A stretch of 64,000 bases of DNA from Symsagittifera roscoffensis (Eukaryota > Xenacoelomorpha > Acoela > Convolutidae): contig NC_087063.1 in assembly GCF_963678635.1 (NCBI RefSeq), positions 24,932,701 to 24,996,700 on the forward strand, given 5' to 3'. Numbering within the stretch: the stretch's first letter is position 1; each line of letters begins with the position of its first letter. Under the pieces are notes generated by a model. That model had not been told where the DNA came from, did no database searches, and saw nothing but the letters and a program-made list of their open reading frames with translations. Positions 52,601-63,623 of this stretch are shown piece after piece. Made by a program: the position numbers and the translations under genes.

Positions 52601-55600
52601 CAATTGCACCTGGTAAAACAAATTAGGATGTTAGTGGGATTGATTTTCAGAGGTGGTAATATTTTTGCTTCTTATCAACCCGAACTATTGAGAGATGTAA
52701 GCAACCAAAATTTTTTTCTTTTCTAAATGATTAAAACTTGGATTTTTAATATCATGATTTAAGATTCCTTATTGAGAAATAAAAAACCAATTCGGACACT
52801 GAAGACTGTATCAAACCTAATAAAGTCAAAAACCGATCAAGTTAAATTTAATATTCCAACATTTTTCCAAAAAAAAACGTAACAAAACGAACATTTGAGT
52901 CGTTCACAGACTCGATTTAATCCACGAACCTGTTCTTCTCAAGACAAAAGAAGCTTATGAGCTATTATGTCATCTAATTAGGCTTTAAGCGCAATAAGAA
53001 ATCATAAAAAGTGAAAAAAAAAAATATGTTGAATTGTTCAGCATGCCAATCTTTGAAAAAATAAGTGTTTTTCATTTTTGAAAACTCAAAATCGGGAGAG
53101 GGCGGAAAAAAGCCAAAAGAGTATGGCAGATGGAAAAATGGTACAGGACTTACTTGTATGCTCCAGGAGTGTTCTCACACGTGCCTCCATTTTTACAGAC
53201 TGGATCCGAAAAGACACACTCGTTGATGTCATTCTCACAGTATGTTCCGAAGAAGCCATCGAGACACTGGCAGTAGAAGGAGTAGGATCTGTCATCACAG
53301 ATACCCCCATTCTGACAGGGTAGATTGGTACCCTCGCAGTATTTTTCGCTGTCACATCTCTGACCTTTGATGCCTGAAATAGATACAACATGTAATAATA
53401 GTACACAGTTGAAATTATGAACTTGAATCTGAATCTGAAGCTTCGCACCATTTGCGATAAAACATAAAATTTGCAGTGCAAGCCAATAGACAGGAAAATA
53501 AAGCCCTTAACTCGAAAGATTTGAAGAAAAAAGACTTAAAAAACCATTAACTAAAAAGCTCAAAATGTTGTTTGTAATCATGTTCTATTTGCAGAAAACA
53601 CGTCCAGAAACACAACCAAGAGAAACTAATTAAAATTCAAAAATAATTAACAAGCGGCAATTGAGCCGACGAAATTTGAATAGTTTCCCGTAGAACCGAA
53701 AATATATTTGTTGTCATGAAAAACTATGAACTATTTTAAGAATTTAAGCAATTTGTGTGATCCGAAATGAAACATAAAACTTATCCTTCCTTTGAAAAGG
53801 GCCCAAATTATGTCACTAAGCTGATTAAATATAAGCCGAAATCATTTAAACCGGATAAAGTTTTTGAGCAAAAAAGTGGAAAAAATAAAACATCAAAACG
53901 TACGAAGTAAAGACTAGTAAAATTTAAAATTGCAGGAGTAATTAAAAACACTGAAAGCAACTACATTGAAAACTGAGTACAAAAAAAAACATTTCTACGA
54001 TGTGGCAACTAAACAGACAAACAAGCAGACAAACTATAGGCCGACATTTTTTGGCAAGCAAGATTTCCAGTTTGAAAAAAAAAACATTTCCTTGTCAGAT
54101 TCCAACCCACAACCTTTGCTGTCCCAGACGTGTTCATTACCACCAAGCTAAGTGTTCAGGAGACACTAAGAAATTTAAGTTATTTATGAACCAAGATACA
54201 AGTGATTCAAGTGATTCTGTTAAAGAAGTTGTTAACCCGAAAAAAAATCTATATTCCAGATTGATAACGCTTGCTTATCGCAAGCGTCATGACAAAAGCT
54301 GGAATAATTCAATTAAATGCAAAACGATTTGATTGTTCTTTTGTGGTACTGATATTTTTCACTGTTTGTTTATGTCCGAGTAGTTAAGAACAACAATCTA
54401 GATCGAGTTTTTTAACGAAATTTTGAGTGCCTCAAAGAGCGCTCACATGGGACCGAAATTGAAATTATGTTTAAATCTCTTTGAGGAAATAAAAATTAAT
54501 TAATCCTTTTGATTACACTAATTCAGAGCAATTAAAAAACAGGGCCAGCATACAGTAGGATAAAAATTAATGATCTGAAACAAACTGAAAAAAAACTAAA
54601 TAACACTTCAAAAAAGGAAAAGAGGATGAATTATAGTTTAACAAAACTTTAACAAAAATGTCGCTTGTAAATATTTATATAGCTTGGTAGAAAATTCAAT
54701 ATCAGCAATTTTTGTTTGCATTTTGATAATTGATTATACACATAATATCGAAAATTATCTCTTTGAAGCTGAATCACATGTTTTTACCCAGAGGCGAAGT
54801 TGCACTTCGCATACACAAGCAAAAATATGACCAATAACGCTACTGGGAAACACTGAATGAGTAAGACTTTAAGTCTACAAAATTTCACAAGTTACGCACG
54901 CCAATTATGAGTCTACATAATTGCTAACTGACGCAAGCCAATTAAGACGCATTAGCAGTACCAGTCAATTTGAAACAATAAATTTACCAACTAGCATGCC
55001 TCAATTTATAGAGCGGCCGCATTTAAACTAGTATACGAAAAAGTTCATTAAAAACATCCGACCCTGCCAAGGTTCGAACCCTCTTAATATGTTGCTGCTA
55101 TCCTTCTCTACCTCTACGCTACAGATCCATGATACCTTAAAGCTAAAGTGCTATTTGTAATATAATAGTCTGTGTTAATATCCGTAGCATTAGCTTTACT
55201 TAATAGCTGGATCAAAATGAACAGTTTTAAAATGAACACATCTTTTCGCAACAATTGCATCGCAACAATATTTGCGACTTAGGTTGGAATAAAAAGAAAG
55301 TCCGTACTATAACACAAGCTATGCTTGTGTAAAGAAGGACGCAAAGACCAAACTTTTCAAACATGAAAATCAAATTAGAAAATTCCGCACAAAGGATAAG
55401 CAGAGTTTAGTTCCAGTTGCCATACATCACAAACATAGAATAGCAAACTAATTGAAAAAAAATGAAGAAGGCCAGTAATTTAAGCAACGAAAAAATGAAA
55501 TTATGCAAAATCTGATAAAATTATGCAATACTGATAAACCTGAAACCAAGATAAGAATTGACGCCCAAACACAGAGACGAAAATGCATTTTGCAAACACA

Positions 55601-58600
55601 AGCAACAAAACGCCAAAAATAGGCTCTAAAAAGTGAAAATAGTGAGATAAGTATGGAATAAAACAAATGAACGCATGGAAACAGAAAAAAAATCTGACTT
55701 TCGATTTTCAGAGAAAAACATATGATCTCAAAGCTCTTTGAATTTCAAGAACAATTTGAGATTGATTTTTTTTTTGATAAAAAGAACTTAATTTGAGAAA
55801 ACTGGATCAATAGGTAAAATTAAAATCCACTTAATAAGTTAGAAATCGATCTCATTTTTCGTGACCTTTACACTTTTGCTGTTTGCTAGTGGCTTTTCCT
55901 ATCCTTTTAACGAAGGAAGCGAACTGATCTTAAAAAACAAAAATCAAAACCAACAAAAAATCAGATTTCAGCGTGAACAAATTTCAATATTCTTTCCAGA
56001 AAAAAATATCTAGACGTATATAAGAGTATTCACTACGTTCATGACTTTTAAGAATGCAGAATGGGTTCTCGCATCTGTTCCATGTGTTACTAAGGTTTCA
56101 AAACACTAGCAACCAATAATGTGGATAAACACAAGCTCTTAAATTGCCAACGCTATTGCCAGTGCTATGCAGCAAAAGTGCCATGAAATAAGCATTTTAT
56201 TTGCGAGTTAGATTCGAAAAAATGGAGTCGTATTATAACGCAACTCTCGCAAGCTCGATGGTGTAACCAGAGGAGGTAAGTGAAATCAAACATGCTCAAA
56301 TTATGTCTGCTGATGAGCAGGTCTGTTCAGCTTCGAATGAGATTCTGGCTTCAGCTACAGTACTCGATTAAAATACACTTGCTCTCACAAGAGTATAAAA
56401 AACATTTAATTTTCTATATATAAAAGTTTTATTTAAAAAAGAAGTTTATAAGAAATAAGTTCTACTTCTAACATCTTCAAGACCAACCTTTTGGACAGTG
56501 ACACGTGTAATTGGTCAGTGATCCATCCATAGTGCGACAGATGCTCCCTTCAGCACACGTGGAACTCAATCCACATTTGGTCTTTAAGGTTTCACATCTG
56601 GATCCAGAAGCGAATACGTCACACAGACATTCGTAAGAAGAACCAGCACCTCGGCAGGTTCCACCGTGGAAACAGGGGTTATTAGCACAAGAACCTGAAA
56701 ATAAATAAAAATAATTATCCATTTTTAAATAATCCAAAACAAGTCCTTTCATAACTCAACGAATGGGCAAAAAATTCAGTCATCCTAAACTAAAAATCTT
56801 AAATTAAAAAAAAATAAAATTGCCTTAGCTGGGAAATACCTAATTTTTTTCACTGTTTATTAAAAAAACTTTGATATAGTTAAGTTTTGCTAAAAACTTC
56901 GCAAAATAAATTGACATTAGAGTTTGATATTGAGGTTGAATGGAAAAAACATTGATACGAAACATCACAAAGAATATTTCATCGCAACTTCACATTAAGT
57001 AGGTCAACATAAGATTATTTTTGAACCAAGAAAATGGACACAACCCTCGCTCGACTTACTGAGGGTGACGAGAGCTGAGTTGCATTTTGTCTCTACATTT
57101 TTGAAGTCCAACACCTTCACTGACTGTGAGTTATGTTTGACCATGAGAGTGTGTGCTTGCTGTCTGTGTTCCAGGGGGTTAGGCAGTCTGACGTCATTGA
57201 TGAAGATGTCGTCTATGCATCCAAAGTAGCGGTAGTAGTTGTTCCACGCAAGAGTGTCGAATGAGTTGCGCTCTGTAAACAGTTTTGATCACAATAATTT
57301 GGTAAATTTTGGTAGAAACTGAATCAAAAATTATAACAATTTCAGGCGGAAGTTTTATAAGGATTACTATTAACTAATGAAAACCAAATCAAAATTGGGA
57401 GGATGCAATTGTATCACACAAACATTACGCCCAAAAGCTGTTTTCGAAGATTAAACCCTCAAATTGTAATATCACATTTTGATAGAAAAACTAAAAAAAC
57501 TAAAACATAGCAAACTGACAGTTGGAAAAGAGTAACGAACGCAAGAAAACTAAAAAAAACTGACTCGTTTTTTTTCAAAAATCTTCAACTTTTGAATTTC
57601 GAAGAAAAAAATAGATGTCCTTAAAGCTCTTTGAATTTGAAGAACAATTTATGATGGACACTTTTTTGTTAAAATTAACCCAATTTGAGAAAACTGGATC
57701 AATAGGTAAAATTTATATTTCACTGGAAAATCTGATAATTAACTTCCATTTTCGAAGTTAGAAGAAAATCATGTTTTTCGTGACCTTTACAATTTTGCTG
57801 TTCGATAATGGAGTTTGCCTTCCTTTTAACAATAAAAATGCACTGAACTTAAAAAGAAATCACAAGTCAAACCGCGAAATATCAAAAATGAGCGTGAACA
57901 AATTTTAATTACTTTACCATGTTCATTACTCTTAGAAAAGGATAAGATGATGGTATACTAATCAAGTACTCACTTCTGAACTGTGATATTTCCTGTCTCT
58001 TTTCCATTCTATCTGCTATGAACACCATCCTAGACGACAAGTCCACTCCTAGTCCCTGTCCATGTTCGTATCCCGCCGGCTGTTCCGAGGTCTCGGAGGC
58101 ACAGTAGATGTTGTCCACACAGATGGAACTGGTTTGTCCGTCGAAGAACGCCTCCACATAGTGCCACACTCCGTCGTTGAACTTTTTAGCAGAGTTGAGA
58201 GCTGTGTTCTTGTTGGTCCGGAACCGAACGTGACCATTTTTCACCTTCAAACATAAAAGACGGGCGAATAATCGAAAAACCGCCATGTTTACAAACCGCC
58301 ATATCTTGAAGCCGAAATTGAATCAAAATACAGAGTATACACCAGAATTACGTAACAATTGCATAACAACAATGAAAATCTGTTATTATGTTGCATAACA
58401 ATTTTAATTTTCGGCTTGTTGGCATGGTAATCCTATGTTAGATTAGTAGGCCCTTCGGCTTGTTGGCCTACCACCAAAAAACGATATCTCGTAACGAATC
58501 AAAATCCTGACATAGATAAACCATAAAGGAATTTTTCACGTTTCGAAAAAACCCAGCTCGATTTTTTTTTTCATCTGATACTTTTTAGACCCATCTGGAA

Positions 58601-61600
58601 TATGGAATCTGGAATATGAAATGGAGCTTTTAGAGACCTGAAACTATTGTCTTGCTAACTAACTCAGGTGTCATAATGATTTATTATAAAAAAAAAGCTT
58701 CTATACCACGATAATGCATGGATCTATGTTGTGCATAACTTACATCAACTATAGCGTAGTCTGTCTCCCCAATTATACTGAGCATCTCCCCGTTGTCCAC
58801 TCTGGCTTCGAGGCGGAACGAGAGGCGGATGGACACGACTGAGAACAGCTCCACTGCTGGCACCTCATAGTTGACGAAGCCAGAGTACGAAGCAGACAGG
58901 AACGACATGGGGCTGTAGTCTGACAGGAAAACAGAAAATATTATACTTACATTCGCATAAAAAAGAAAGAAGAAAGAAATGAAAGTAAAGCGCCTCTTCA
59001 AATTATAGTTGCAATCACCGAATGTGTGGAGTAAATTTGTATTCGGGTGAGTTGTTTCCGCGCAAAATCAGGAACCAAAAACAACGTCTGATAAAATTGA
59101 GTGATATATCATATTGAAGCCTTTTTAGTCGTGATCCGAGCTGCGTTGAAAAATTGTCTGACACCTCCCCTCCAGAAAATAAACGACAAGAAGATGCAAA
59201 TTTTCGCAGAAATGATTTTGATTGGAGCGTTCTGTTGGTAACATTGCACTTCATTTTCTTAGTATTGAGATTGTTTTCTCTTTATTGGATTTTCCGTCAT
59301 ATTTCTGATATTTCAAGATCATTCGTCTCCATCAATAGGTCGAAACTAGAAATTCGGACTAAAAGGGCAACATTGGAGCTATTAAGCACTTCAGGAATAA
59401 ACCATGATCTGAATTTGGTGGAGCGTTTTTTTTGTCACATAGACAAACACGAGTATGAATATACATGAGTATGAATCATAGCGGGACTCATATTTCCAAT
59501 TTTGGATTGAAAAGTTGAGGCACCAGCCTCGAAGTCCAGGAATTTATCTCGATAGTTAAAAATCTCGGCACCACAAAAGAGCTCTTTTGGGAGTGTTTTG
59601 GCGATGATGGCGTTCAACAATCTTCATGAACGCAGGGATGGAAAATTAGAAAAGAGCCAAGAAAAGTGAAGACTCACCCTCAGTGCATAGTTGTGATTCA
59701 CAAGTGGGCTGATCGTCGTCTCTGTTTCGACAGTTGGACAAATCAGAGGCCAGACACTCGCAGCGGAAGGTAGTCTCACTCACCGCGTGGCAGCGCCGAC
59801 CAGCACCACAAGGGTTGTCCCGGCAGGCGGTCTCCACACACGAAGTATCTAAATCATCAAAAGAAGTGAGTTAAATTGCTACTATAGGCTCATCAACTAT
59901 CACCCTCCCACTACTCCCGATAGTGGGTTTTACTTCAATATTGAAGAAGAGCTCGTCATATTTTGAGTTCTTCCAGTAAAAAGCAGGTTTTTAAGATACA
60001 CCGGTTGCCTGCTACTGAAAAATAACATAAACATAAATTGGCGACAAAAACGAAAAATTATGAGTTGGCCAGCTGAAAAATTCGAATTGGTCTGCCGATG
60101 GAAGCGACTTCAAAACTGATTATGGCAGCCATTTAAGACAATTGGCTCAACTCAACGAAACAATCACTTCAAAATCTTATTTTAACCTCTGGGACTGCAT
60201 TTGCACATTGACGACCAATTGTGCTTGAGAGTGACGAAACTGCTCCTCTTAGCCGAATAGCTGCGGTAGCTCTCGAAGCCTAACTTCAGTTCCAAGTCCA
60301 CCACACTTGTGCACACTGTGTTGTTCTCGCACTGCATTCTCTGCTGCTCGCAGATGTCGTAGACTATCTGCACAATCGGCAGCTTGGACTTGATCAGCTC
60401 CATCCTATTTGACACTGTGTGTTCCACGACGTCACGAGTAACATAGATGTGTTTGCCTGAAATGAAAGTCTTGGTACTTAATTTCAATGCCTCAGTGCCA
60501 AATTGAAATCAATATCGATGAAATTGGGGAGGATCAGAAATAAGGTCTTTTAGGCTCACTAGACTTTTGAATATTATTTCAAATATTGAAGCCCCAAAAA
60601 TTCTAAGGCCGTATAAATGAGCAAATCGATGTTAGTTTAACTGCGAATAAATTCTTTGAACAAAAACATTATGGCAGTAATTCTGCACGCAGAGGCAAAG
60701 CAGAGTTTCGCACCACTTGCGATGCAAAAATTGCAAGTCAAGAAAAAACTTATCAAAAAATCAGTTTACAAAATTGTTGCAAAAACATTTTAAAAAAATA
60801 TATGAGCAACAAAATCCGCCTGACTCCATCTGAAGTTTTAAATCTGCCTGCTATGCATCGAAGTCTTCCGAAGGCACGCGATAAAACCATTGGTAAAAGT
60901 TTTAGAAGCCGAGACAAACTGAATTAGAAACACGACATAACTCACATTTAGAGCAGTTAACACGGGTAACATGGTTAACCAAAAAAACATAGAGAAAAAA
61001 TTTGACCAACTATTAAAAATTTTAAAAAATAAATATATGCCATTAGACTAGTCTTTAGAAAGGTTTAGCCCCAAAAAAGAGATCGAAATTAGCTAGACGA
61101 AAAAAAATGAATTAATTTGGACTACATAAAAAGGAGAAATTCAGCAAATGCATTTGCAAAATTGAAAGACAGCAACAAATTGACCTTGCAACACGATCAA
61201 TTCGTCGAGAAATTCTGAACAAAAATATCGAATGTTTTGATATCAATAACTTCTGATTTGATAGCATTTCAAGCTTGCTTGGTTTCTGTGTTTACTGTCC
61301 TAACACATTGCAACTATGCAAAATCGGAGGAACAAAACAAATTTATTAGAATAATTAGCAGACAGCTACTCAAGTTGATACTGCTAAACGATGAACTAGT
61401 ATAAAAAATTTGATTAATATAGCTACTTTCCGAAACAATGTGGGCTAAAAAGCAATAAGAGCATATTTTAATTCTTGCAGAAAAACTTAACAGAAAAGGA
61501 AAGGAAAAATTGCGAAAACTCATTAATTTAAAAAGTTATACCGGAAAAACATTATAAAAATCAGCTGACTGAACAGTCAACATATCGACGTTTAAAAACA

Positions 61601-63623
61601 AAGTTATTGTGCAAACTGAAAACAATAACGAAAAAAAGAAACAAAATTTTAAAAAAAAACGAAAAAAAAAATTAAGGCGCAAAAAGACTTTTAAAGGAAC
61701 TCACTTTTAAAGGAAATAACAGCCACACAAAGCCCGAACCTAAGATGCACCAAGAATATTTACCTATGCAGCAAAACGCTTTTAACATTTTCACGTGCGA
61801 ATTCTGTGAATAAAGTCTAGGACCCGGTTGTAACACCCTTGCTTATCGCAAGAGTAATCACTTTTAAAACTGCCCTGCATAAAATTATAAAATTGAATTA
61901 TATTGCCAAAACACTAGTTCAAAAAAAAGGAAACCTCATGGAACATTTACGCTATTTCACATTCGCTTATGTTTTAAAAACAAATGTACAGCAAATGGCA
62001 AATATTGCTGTTGCTCCTGTTCTCAAAAATCGCTGACAATCTATTTTCGGCAGTTTGCTCAAAATGATTTGTTCTCCTGTACTTTGCATACACAAGCAAA
62101 AATAATACTGATAACGCTACCGAGAAAAAGTGAATGATTAATACTTTGAGTCTACAAAATTTCTTAAGTGACGCACGCCAATTGTGAGTCTAGTTAATTG
62201 CTAAGTTTCGCAAGCCAGTTATGACGCATTAGCATTACCAGTCATTTTGAAAAAAAACGAATTTACCAAATAACATGCCTCAATTTATAGAGCGGACGCA
62301 TTTTAACTAGTATACGAAAAAATTCATTAAAAACATTCGGCCCTGCCCAGGTTCGTACCCTCTTATTTTGTTGCGGGTCACCTTCCCTACCTCTACGCTA
62401 CAGATCCATGATACCTTAAAGCTAAAGTGTTATTTGTAATATAATAGTCTGTATTAATATCCTTAGCGTTGACTGTACTTAATAGCTGGTTATAGATCAA
62501 AATGAACACTTTCAAAATGAACACTAATATTTGCAACTTAAGTAGGAAAAAAAGAGAGAGCTCATACTAGCTATCACACAAGCTTCGCTTGTGTAAATAT
62601 TAACAGCTAATTCGAAAAAAATAAAGTGCTGGAAATTGTCTAATCCCTTCCACCCTCACTTTTAAAGCAAAAATGGTTGAGACGTACCCTCGGGTAGTGT
62701 TTCGAAAACACAGAAGAGAACCCTCAAGTTGTGGTCATCAGTCTCCTGCATACTCAGTACTGCCACTTCTATTTTCTCAGAGGAAGCAAACACAGTCATC
62801 GTCATCAGAGTCTGGAATAAGAACAGTTATTTTGGTTACAGTGCATGGAGCACAGAATATTCCGACCACATTTAAAATTCTCCCAGAAAACGATTAAAAT
62901 AGTGTGTCGTTTTTTGTGCGTGGCGGTGTGGCGAGAGAAAACAAAAGTAGCTTAGAAGATTATTAATTAACAATAGTTAACAACAGTTATCTTTGCAAAA
63001 TGGATATCAAAACGACGAAATATTCATCACAGCAACTAAAAATACCTGGAAGAGGACGAGGTAGGCGGAGAGGAAGTCGTGGGGAGTCATCTCGGACAGT
63101 TCTATCGTCACTGCATTCTGCAGCATCTCATGCGTCACTTGTTTCACATGGATAGTCACGTTGCCCTTATCCGTGTGGATCCCATCGGTAACCTTGAATA
63201 AAACAAAACTTCATTATAATTCACAGATGAGACCCTATCTCATAGTTAAAACGACCAATTTTGAAAACTTCTTTTGTTGGTTTTTCTGAATTATTTGAGG
63301 AAGTTCTTGAAAAAAAATAGGGTAGTTTCAGAAGTATTCCGAAAATTCGAGTCACTGACCGTGACAAAAATATGTGACACTGACCTTGACAATAATATGA
63401 TATTTGCCCTCATCTAAATTAGTCTGAGCCAAGAGGGCACTGTCCTGCATGAAGAACAGAGAACCATCTCCCTCCTCTTCAGCTGACTCTGCATTAAGAG
63501 CAGTCTGGTCTCCCCTGACAGTTAGTGCTGTGCCAGACTGACTTAGAGTTCTACGGGGTTCCTGCTTGTGCACCCAGTAGGAGAGTTGGTCGTGTTTGTC
63601 ATTGTCCACAGCCGTCAATTCGG
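49023..63623 (-). CDS. Fat-family atypical cadherin (FAT1/2/3-like), 3' fourteen exons
   Basis: Giant cell-surface cadherin controlling cell polarity and adhesion. The visible exons join, with every intron phase agreeing, into 1178 codons plus stop. N- to C-terminal they encode the end of the last cadherin repeat, the Fat-specific linker (HEMLQNAVTIEL), a Cys-containing segment, EGF 1, one laminin G domain, EGFs 2-5 (the last a Ca-binding DINEC type), a TM helix and a ~430-residue cytoplasmic tail. One EGF, one LamG, four EGFs is the FAT1/2/3 layout rather than FAT4. The 5' part, with most cadherin repeats, lies beyond the window. There are no broken frames. Confidence 0.9.
50247..50487 (-). 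CDS. Fat exon: cytoplasmic tail 2, with alternative end
   Basis: Reads PVMHYSDGGSSATC...DDWEPFAEVDPSLEEP...NGEYSR. The donor GTGGGT after the CGGG gives phase 1 and joins the last exon in frame. If unspliced, the frame reads GGF and stops at TAA 50236-50238, so a shorter tail is possible. A diverged dead copy lies at 45379-45618. Confidence 0.8.
51633..52026 (-). CDS. Fat exon: cytoplasmic tail 1
   Basis: 131 codons rich in P/S/G/Y (YSKMMPHYPGYASSSGF, IVYYDRKGRPISPS). Donor GTAACT after TSCYM, phase 0, agrees with the next exon. Without splicing the frame ends a few codons later (VTMTH). Confidence 0.8.
52337..52609 (-). CDS. Fat exon: EGF 5 end and transmembrane helix
   Basis: Reads CNCGSQYSGRNCEV, a short stalk, then ISVFIILVMLFIVCVLLVTC as the TM helix. 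A KYRNTKKKLR stop-transfer segment follows, then the first cytoplasmic residues. Confidence 0.92.
53154..53373 (-). CDS. Fat exon: EGF 4 and Ca-binding EGF 5 start
   Basis: Reads CEGTNLPCQNGGICDD...CQCLDGFFGTYC, then DINECVFSDPVCKNGGTC. DINEC marks a calcium-binding EGF. Confidence 0.9.
54269..54285. repeat. GCTTGCTTATCGCAAGC palindrome
   Basis: The most perfect copy of the recurrent palindrome, with 6-bp stem arms around TTATC. Confidence 0.85.
54812..55331. mobile_element. TA-flanked miniature element, copy 1
   Basis: 520 bp. The ends are TA-CACAAGC and GCTTGTG-TA. The right end also forms a hairpin with an internal CACAAGC (55313-55329). The interior matches copy 2 at 62089-62595. On the minus strand an A-box-like TAGCGTAGAGG (55111-55121) precedes a B-box GGTTCGAACC (55071-55080), as in a tRNA-derived pol III promoter. 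The TA ends suggest Tc1/mariner-type mobilisation. No protein coded. Confidence 0.75.
55710..55990. repeat. Duplicated intron segment, member 1
   Basis: Shares AAGCTCTTTGAATTT, GAGAAAACTGGATCAATAGG, GTGACCTTTACA and GCGTGAACAAATTT with 57620-57910. The pair flanks the EGF 2/3 and LamG-end exons. Confidence 0.75.
56488..56694 (-). CDS. Fat exon: EGF 2 and EGF 3 start
   Basis: Reads SSCANNPCFHGGTCRG...CLCDVFASGSRC, then KCGLSSTCAEGSIC...CHCPKG. The second EGF closes in the next exon. Confidence 0.9.
57060..57272 (-). CDS. Fat exon: laminin G, C-terminal part
   Basis: Reads YFGCIDDIFINDVRLP, the closing F-GC-D-I-IN--L motif of LamG, then a linker ending CNSALVTLS. Confidence 0.9.
57620..57910. 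repeat. Duplicated intron segment, member 2
   Basis: The partner of 55710-55990, same order of shared blocks, moderately diverged. Confidence 0.75.
57974..58244 (-). CDS. Fat exon: laminin G, middle
   Basis: Reads KNGHVRFRTN...NDGVWHYVEAFFDGQ...ICVDNIYC. The NDG-WH-V motif is diagnostic of LamG. Confidence 0.9.
58744..58919 (-). CDS. Fat exon: laminin G, N-terminal third
   Basis: Reads FLSASYSGFVNYEVP...IRLSFRLEARVDNGEML...TDYAIVD, the opening strands of a LamG sandwich. Confidence 0.88.
59678..59848 (-). CDS. Fat exon: EGF 1
   Basis: Reads DTSCVETACRDNPCGAGRRC...CECLASDLSNC, a six-cysteine EGF. Cys-containing linker (PTCESQLCTE) leads to the laminin G domain. Confidence 0.88.
60187..60456 (-). 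CDS. Fat exon: pre-EGF Cys region
   Basis: Reads HIYVTRDVVEHTV...DICEQQRMQCENNTVC...MCKCSPR. Six cysteines match the divergent segment before the first full EGF in FAT proteins. 89 complete codons, phase 1 in and out. Confidence 0.85.
60457..62687. other. Long Fat intron with repeats
   Basis: 2.2 kb. It holds a TTTCGCACCACTTGCGAT motif near 60708 (like 53443), the palindrome at 61838-61852 and the second TA-flanked element. No gene seen. Confidence 0.7.
62089..62595. mobile_element. TA-flanked miniature element, copy 2
   Basis: 507 bp with the same ends as copy 1 and a terminal hairpin CACAAGC-TTC-GCTTGTG (62577-62593). The A-box-like element is kept (62390-62400); the B-box is changed by one base (GGTTCGTACC, 62350-62359). 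Confidence 0.75.
62688..62811 (-). CDS. Fat exon: linker, continued
   Basis: Reads TLMTMTVFASSEKIEVAVLS...VLFCVFETLPE. Acceptor TTATTCCAG, donor GTACGT, leaving phase 1. Confidence 0.85.
63046..63192 (-). CDS. Fat exon: linker after cadherins
   Basis: Reads VTDGIHTDKGNVTIHV then THEMLQNAVTIEL, ending FLSAYLVLFQ. This matches the membrane-side linker that follows the last cadherin repeat in Fat proteins. 49 codons, phase 0 at both ends. Confidence 0.9.
63385..63623 (-). CDS. Fat exon: end of last cadherin repeat
   Basis: TTTTTCAG acceptor. It reads ELTAVDNDKHDQLSYW...DEGKYHIIVK, the A-D-x-D and DEG-Y-V-V pattern of a cadherin repeat. The donor is GTCAGT after IIVK, phase 0. An acidic insert (ESAEEEGDG) is unusual for the repeat. 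Confidence 0.85.

Larger units (their letters stand above)
53374..56487. other. Long Fat intron with repeats
   Basis: 3.1 kb. It holds the palindrome at 54269, the TA-flanked element at 54812 and one member of a duplicated intron segment (about 55710-55990). No gene seen. Confidence 0.7.

Noticed and set aside
58062-58256. Plus-strand frame opposite the LamG exon
   Set aside because: Shadow of a clear LamG exon.
59154-59468. 104-codon plus-strand frame in a Fat intron
   Set aside because: Weak composition, no motif, no flanking gene signals.
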